From: Sphingomonadales bacterium
Lineage (GTDB): Bacteria; Bacteroidota; Bacteroidia; UBA7662
Assembly: GCA_016872125.1 (NCBI GenBank)
Contig: VHBD01000051.1
Coordinates: 1 to 8,802 of the forward strand
DNA: 8,802 bases
Direction: 5' to 3'
The notes below the pieces were generated by a model, which saw only the letters and a list, made by a program, of their open reading frames with translations, made no database searches and was not told the origin of the DNA. Position 1 is the stretch's first letter. The number at the start of each line of letters is the position of its first letter. Shown piece after piece: positions 6,247 to 8,802 of this stretch. The translations under genes were made by a program, and so were the position numbers.

Positions 6247-6706
6247 GATGGTAGGGGATATGGTGGCGAATGGTTAAGGCACGGTATAATTGTTCCAACA
6301 AAATTAAGCGAACCAAGGGATGTGGAAAGGTCAAATCGGAGATGGACCACACCCAATCCGCTTGGAGGCGAATTTCATCGCTGACCCCGTAGGCACCTCC
6401 CACCAAAAATTGCAAACGAGGGGGACCGTGCAATTCCCAATGCTGCAGTTTGCGAGCCAAACCTAGGCTGTCCACCTTTTGTCCCCGTTGATCCAGAAGG
6501 ATATGGGCATGGCCATCTTTGAGGCGGGAATGGAGAACCTCGGATTCTGCGGCGATCATTTGACTTGGGTTGGAACTTGAATCCTTAACCCCGATTTCGC
6601 TGATCGTGAGCTTGCAAAGGTGTTGAAGTTTATCGCTGTAATAACGGGTACCTTGGATGATATGATCCTCCTTGATTTTGCCCATAAGCAGCAATTCAAT
6701 TTGCAT
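6239..6706 (-). CDS. rlmH: 23S rRNA (pseudouridine1915-N3)-methyltransferase RlmH
   Basis: SPOUT-class methyltransferase that uses S-adenosylmethionine to methylate pseudouridine 1915 in helix 69 of 23S rRNA, at the subunit interface. From ATG 6706 it is 155 residues, the same as E. coli RlmH. LLDQRGQKVDS (70-80), LVGGAYGVSDEI (101-112, the knot and cofactor loop), ISDLTFPHPLVRLILLEQLYRA (122-143) and C-terminal PYHHG are all family signatures. An in-frame TTG at 6736 would add ten residues but falls within the T-rich tail of an upstream terminator, so I rejected it. It is probably transcribed apart from FKBP or by read-through. No clear promoter of its own is visible in the 31 bases between the hairpin and the start. 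Its end overlaps the next gene by 8 bases. Confidence 0.97.
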   Translation of the reverse strand: MQIELLLMGKIKEDHIIQGTRYYSDKLQHLCKLTISEIGVKDSSSNPSQMIAAESEVLHSRLKDGHAHILLDQRGQKVDSLGLARKLQHWELHGPPRLQFLVGGAYGVSDEIRLQADWVWSISDLTFPHPLVRLILLEQLYRALTIRHHIPYHHG

Positions 6707-6728
6707 TGGGGTGAAATGGGTTGGACTC

Positions 6729-6760
6729 AAAACCAAAACGGCCCTGCAAATGCAAGGCCG
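6729..6760 (-). terminator. Hairpin terminator after the FKBP gene
   Basis: On the minus strand a stem with arms CGGCC/GGCCG plus an inner TGC/GCA (one A-C mismatch between them) closes a four-base loop at 6748-6751. It is followed directly by TTTTGGTTTT (6738-6729). An outer AAACC/GGTTT pairing (6730-6734 with 6763-6767) can extend the stem. It starts 23 bases after the FKBP stop and ends 22 bases before the rlmH ATG. The shape fits an intrinsic terminator for the ribD-FKBP transcript, though the T run is interrupted by GG. Confidence 0.6.
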
Positions 6761-6782
6761 ATGGTTTCTCGAGAGGAATTAA

Positions 6783-7475
6783 TTATTTCTTCTTGATATC
6801 CAGTAATTCAACCTCAAAAATCAAGACGGCATGAGGTGGAATTTTCTCACCCGCACCGCGTTCGCCATAGGCTAAGTTGCTGGGGAGGTAGAGTTTGAAG
6901 ATGGATCCTTTGGGCATCAATTGAAGGGCTTCTGTCCAGCCTGCAATCACGCCGTTTAGGGGAAAGGTTGCAGGTTCACCGCGGTCCTTGGAGGAATCAA
7001 AAACCTGACCATCGGTGGTGGTACCGTGGTAATGCACGGTGACTTCGTCGGTAGCCAAGGGTTTGTCGCCATCGCCCATTTTGATGACTTCGTATTGGAG
7101 ACCGGAAGCGGTGGTGGTGATATCTTTTTTCTTGCCATTTTCGGCGAGGAAGGCTTCACCCGCTTTTTTGCTTTCGGCACCTTTGGCCTCGGATATTTTG
7201 GTAAAGTATCCCTGGATGGCGCTCATGGCCTCTTGGTCATTCAGCCAGGTGCTGTCCCCGGACAAGGCTTGTTCCATCCCCTTCATAAGGGCATTGAGAT
7301 TGAGTTTTTTGACACCTTGTTGTTTGATGTTGCTGCCAATGTTGACACCCAGACTGTAGGAGACGGTGTCCAGTTCGGTTTTGAGGTCTTCTTTTTTCAT
7401 TTTGTTTTGGGCGTTGCAGGAAGCAGACCACAAGGAAGTGGAAAGCAGGACAGCGATTAGGATTTTGTGGTTCAT
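6783..7475 (-). CDS. FKBP-type peptidyl-prolyl cis-trans isomerase, predicted lipoprotein
   Basis: A 230-residue FkpA/Mip-like isomerase that speeds proline isomerisation during folding of exported proteins. Residues 1-19 are a signal peptide (MNHK then a hydrophobic core), and SASC at 17-20 can act as a relaxed lipobox with Cys20 as the lipidated residue, so it is probably anchored in the outer or inner membrane facing the periplasm. An N-terminal FKBP_N helical dimerisation region (about 37-115: VSYSLGVNIGSNIKQQG) precedes the FKBP domain (about 124-227). The whole FK506-site set is kept: Y149, F159, D160, F171, V176, I177, W180, Y203 and F220. The ATG overlaps the ribD stop as ATGA, so it is translated with ribD; a hairpin terminator lies 23 bases after its stop. 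Family and export are well supported; the exact anchoring is inferred. Confidence 0.94.
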   Translation of the reverse strand: MNHKILIAVLLSTSLWSASCNAQNKMKKEDLKTELDTVSYSLGVNIGSNIKQQGVKKLNLNALMKGMEQALSGDSTWLNDQEAMSAIQGYFTKISEAKGAESKKAGEAFLAENGKKKDITTTASGLQYEVIKMGDGDKPLATDEVTVHYHGTTTDGQVFDSSKDRGEPATFPLNGVIAGWTEALQLMPKGSIFKLYLPSNLAYGERGAGEKIPPHAVLIFEVELLDIKKK

Positions 7476-8566
7476 AGGGAAGGGATTTGAAAAATGCTTG
7501 GGGTGCGAAGATAGAGGTCATTTCGGTAGATTCGGTAAGAATCCTGACCCACTTTTTCCTCCTTGATCGGGCTTCCAGGGGCATGAGGAGCCGGTGTGCC
7601 TTGGTGTAAGGTCAAATTAGGGTTTTGGAAGACATGGATTTCGTCCCAAACCCCGGTGCTTAAGAAAATATCCAGGGTTTTTCGACCTCCTTCCACCAAG
7701 ATGGAATGCAGTCGCTGATCCATGAGGGTACCGCACCAGGCCTGGACCAGATCCTCTGCGGGACAAGTCCTGGGCCAAAACAAAACAAGGGGCTCAGGAT
7801 TTCTTGCAAAGACTCGTTGAGGACCTCCCATGGATCGCCCGTCCGAGGCGATAACAACCCTGGGATGAGGGTCACCCAGTCGCCAAGCTCTTAGATCCGG
7901 ATCATCCTGAATCAAAGTACGGGCACCAACCATGATGGCGGATTGTTCCCGCCGCAATTGGTGGGTGATAAGGGAGGCCATAGGGCCACTGATGCGGGGT
8001 CCGGGTCCAGATTCACCTTGGTCCAAGTAGCCATCCGCACTCATGGCCCATTTGAGGATAACATAAGGCCTGTTACTCCGGCAGGCGGTCTCAAACCGTC
8101 GGTTCATCCACCGGCATTCGTTTTCGAGAACAGGACCTCGTACCTGGATTCCTGCTTGAAGCAGCCTGGCTATGCCAGCCCCGCTTACCAAAGGATGGGG
8201 ATCGGTGCACCCGAAAACCACGGTTGGAATGCCGGTATCGATAATGGCTTCCGTACATGGTGGAGTTCTACCATGATGATTGCAGGGTTCAAGACTGACA
8301 TAAAGGGTGGGCAAATCCTCCTTGGCTGCAGCAGGGTTAAGGGACTCTCCTTGGCCTGGCCATTGTTGCAGGGCATGGATTTCGGCGTGGGCAGCCCCCC
8401 ACCGTAAATGAACACCCTGGCCTACAATTTTCTGGTTTTGAACGATTAAGGCGCCCACCAAGGGGTTGGGGTTAACCGAAGAACCTGGAGTTCGGGCAAT
8501 CTCCAAACATCGACGCATCCACGGAAAGTCCAGTGGCAGTGGGGGGGATGGTTCCTGGAATCCCAT
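7472..8566 (-). CDS. ribD: Bifunctional riboflavin biosynthesis deaminase/reductase RibD
   Basis: Deaminates the pyrimidine made from GTP by GTP cyclohydrolase II and then reduces its ribosyl chain with NADPH, two consecutive early steps of riboflavin synthesis. The N-terminal cytidine-deaminase-like domain has AHAEIHAL (59-66) and SLEPCNHHGRTPPC (91-104), giving zinc ligands H60, C95 and C104 and catalytic E62. The C-terminal DHFR-like reductase domain begins at RPYVILKWAMSADGYL (166-181) and shows IMVGARTLIQDDPDL (211-225) and VEGG (301-304). At 364 residues it is slightly long. Met17 at 8518, one residue before RRCLEIA, is an alternative start, and a run of seven C encodes part of the extra Ser/Pro-rich N terminus. 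The stop overlaps the FKBP start (ATGA). The enzyme is certain; the start is open. Confidence 0.97.
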   Translation of the reverse strand: MGFQEPSPPLPLDFPWMRRCLEIARTPGSSVNPNPLVGALIVQNQKIVGQGVHLRWGAAHAEIHALQQWPGQGESLNPAAAKEDLPTLYVSLEPCNHHGRTPPCTEAIIDTGIPTVVFGCTDPHPLVSGAGIARLLQAGIQVRGPVLENECRWMNRRFETACRSNRPYVILKWAMSADGYLDQGESGPGPRISGPMASLITHQLRREQSAIMVGARTLIQDDPDLRAWRLGDPHPRVVIASDGRSMGGPQRVFARNPEPLVLFWPRTCPAEDLVQAWCGTLMDQRLHSILVEGGRKTLDIFLSTGVWDEIHVFQNPNLTLHQGTPAPHAPGSPIKEEKVGQDSYRIYRNDLYLRTPSIFQIPSL

Positions 8567-8570
8567 ATCC

Positions 8571-8578
8571 CAAAAATA
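8571..8578 (-). promoter_or_regulatory. Possible -7 promoter element for ribD-FKBP
   Basis: The minus strand reads TATTTTTG, an exact TAnnTTTG match. It ends only four bases before the ATG at 8566, so a transcript from it would be nearly leaderless, or ribD starts at Met17 (8518) with a leader of about 50 bases. No TTTG-like -33 element stands 17-21 bases upstream, so the call is weak. Confidence 0.28.
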
Positions 8579-8587
8579 GGGTTTAGG

Positions 8588-8605
8588 TTAAGCCCCCTGG
8601 CTTGA
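8588..8605. repeat. Small inverted repeat between ribD and prmC
   Basis: TTAAGCC (8588-8594) and GGCTTGA (8599-8605) can form a seven-pair stem with one G-T wobble around the loop CCCT. It sits in the 84-base divergent gap. It may be an operator-like or hairpin element, or chance. The rest of the gap shows no clear -33/-7 pair for prmC and is too short for an FMN riboswitch. Confidence 0.35.
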
Positions 8606-8650
8606 ATTTCTTAACTTGCGCGAAATTGATGCGATTCACATTATTCGACT

Positions 8651-8802
8651 ATGCATAAAGGTCCCGGCGCTTGTTCTGAGAAGGAGTGGGTGGACCTCCT
8701 TCATGGCCTGTATCCTGAGGGAGAAATCAAAGCCATGCGTAGGTTATGGCTGGATTTGGGTAGCGTATCGGTGGAAGAGGCAACCGAGGTGCCCGGTGGG
8801 AT
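8651..8802 (+). CDS. prmC: Probable peptide chain release factor N5-glutamine methyltransferase PrmC, N-terminal fragment (3' end outside window)
   Basis: Only the first 50 residues are in the window, and they stay open to the last base. They contain LLHGLYPEGEIKAMRRLWLDL (from about residue 16), which resembles the helical N-terminal domain of PrmC/HemK ('L--LY---EA--I---LL'), the domain that recognises release factors before the methyltransferase domain. PrmC methylates the Gln of the GGQ motif in RF1 and RF2. Divergent placement next to ribD is an arrangement I associate with Bacteroidota and is the main support. The catalytic NPPY motif lies beyond the window, so the call cannot be confirmed here. 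Start ATG 8651 is the first in the frame and gives a normal N-terminal length; no ribosome binding site is seen. Confidence 0.6.
   Translation, partial: MHKGPGACSEKEWVDLLHGLYPEGEIKAMRRLWLDLGSVSVEEATEVPGG

Noticed and set aside
6707..6736. Upstream TTG start for rlmH adding ten residues
   Set aside because: It falls in the T tail of the hairpin terminator, and ATG 6706 gives the standard 155 residues.
7026..7460. Open frame of 144 codons on the plus strand opposite the FKBP gene
   Set aside because: Phe/Gly-rich composition mirrors Lys/Glu/Ala-rich codons of the opposite strand; the FKBP gene has a full active site, so this is a shadow.
7943..8407. Open frame of 154 codons on the plus strand opposite ribD
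   Set aside because: Antisense to the catalytic parts of RibD; no family resemblance.
8567..8650. FMN riboswitch before ribD
   Set aside because: The gap is only 84 bases, shared with a divergent gene, and lacks the conserved FMN-aptamer segments; RFN elements need well over 100 bases.

Overview
The window is a stretch of ordinary chromosome from a member of the phylum Bacteroidota. This assignment rests on four points. The gene chain ftsX / DUF3098 / uppP / truB / ribF and the pair amn-holA next to a stand-alone HsdR N-terminal domain protein are arrangements I associate with that phylum. The AMP nucleosidase is the short type of about 256 residues. Shine-Dalgarno sequences are almost absent. 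Several upstream regions carry the Bacteroidota -7 element TAnnTTTG. The order or genus cannot be told from the sequence alone. Base composition looks uniform, near 50% GC by eye, and there are no insertion sequences, tRNA or rRNA genes, CRISPR arrays or signs of recent transfer.

Layout. Positions 1-3201 (+): a tightly packed, probably co-transcribed series holding the C-terminal part of ftsX, a small DUF3098 membrane protein, uppP (undecaprenyl-diphosphatase), truB (tRNA pseudouridine-55 synthase) and ribF (FAD synthetase). Positions 3176-5010 (-): holA (DNA polymerase III delta) and amn (AMP nucleosidase), coupled as amn-holA and converging on ribF with a 26-base tail-to-tail overlap. Positions 5011-5068: a 58-base divergent promoter region with two back-to-back TAnnTTTG elements. 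Positions 5069-5557 (+): a single-domain PD-(D/E)xK protein of the HsdR_N family. Positions 5554-8566 (-): ribD, an FKBP-type peptidyl-prolyl isomerase lipoprotein, a hairpin terminator, rlmH, and an atypical short-chain NAD(P)-binding protein whose stop codon shares the palindrome CTAG with the HsdR_N stop. From 8651 (+): the beginning of what is probably prmC (release-factor glutamine methyltransferase), divergent from ribD.

Working together: the left cluster joins cell-division signalling (FtsX), recycling of the peptidoglycan lipid carrier (UppP), tRNA modification and flavin cofactor synthesis. The right cluster holds the early riboflavin pathway enzyme RibD, 23S rRNA modification (RlmH), periplasmic or outer-membrane protein folding (FKBP) and termination-factor methylation (PrmC). 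RibD and RibF are the early and final steps of flavin synthesis but sit in separate transcription units. Nearly all genes overlap or abut; the only non-coding gaps are short, the largest being 8567-8650 and 6707-6782, and there is no gap above 300 bases.

I did not find a clear new multi-gene system. The most interesting items are the stand-alone HsdR_N nuclease-fold protein linked to a clamp-loader subunit, the very compact divergent promoter between it and amn, the antisense gene-end overlaps, and a hairpin that separates FKBP from rlmH.
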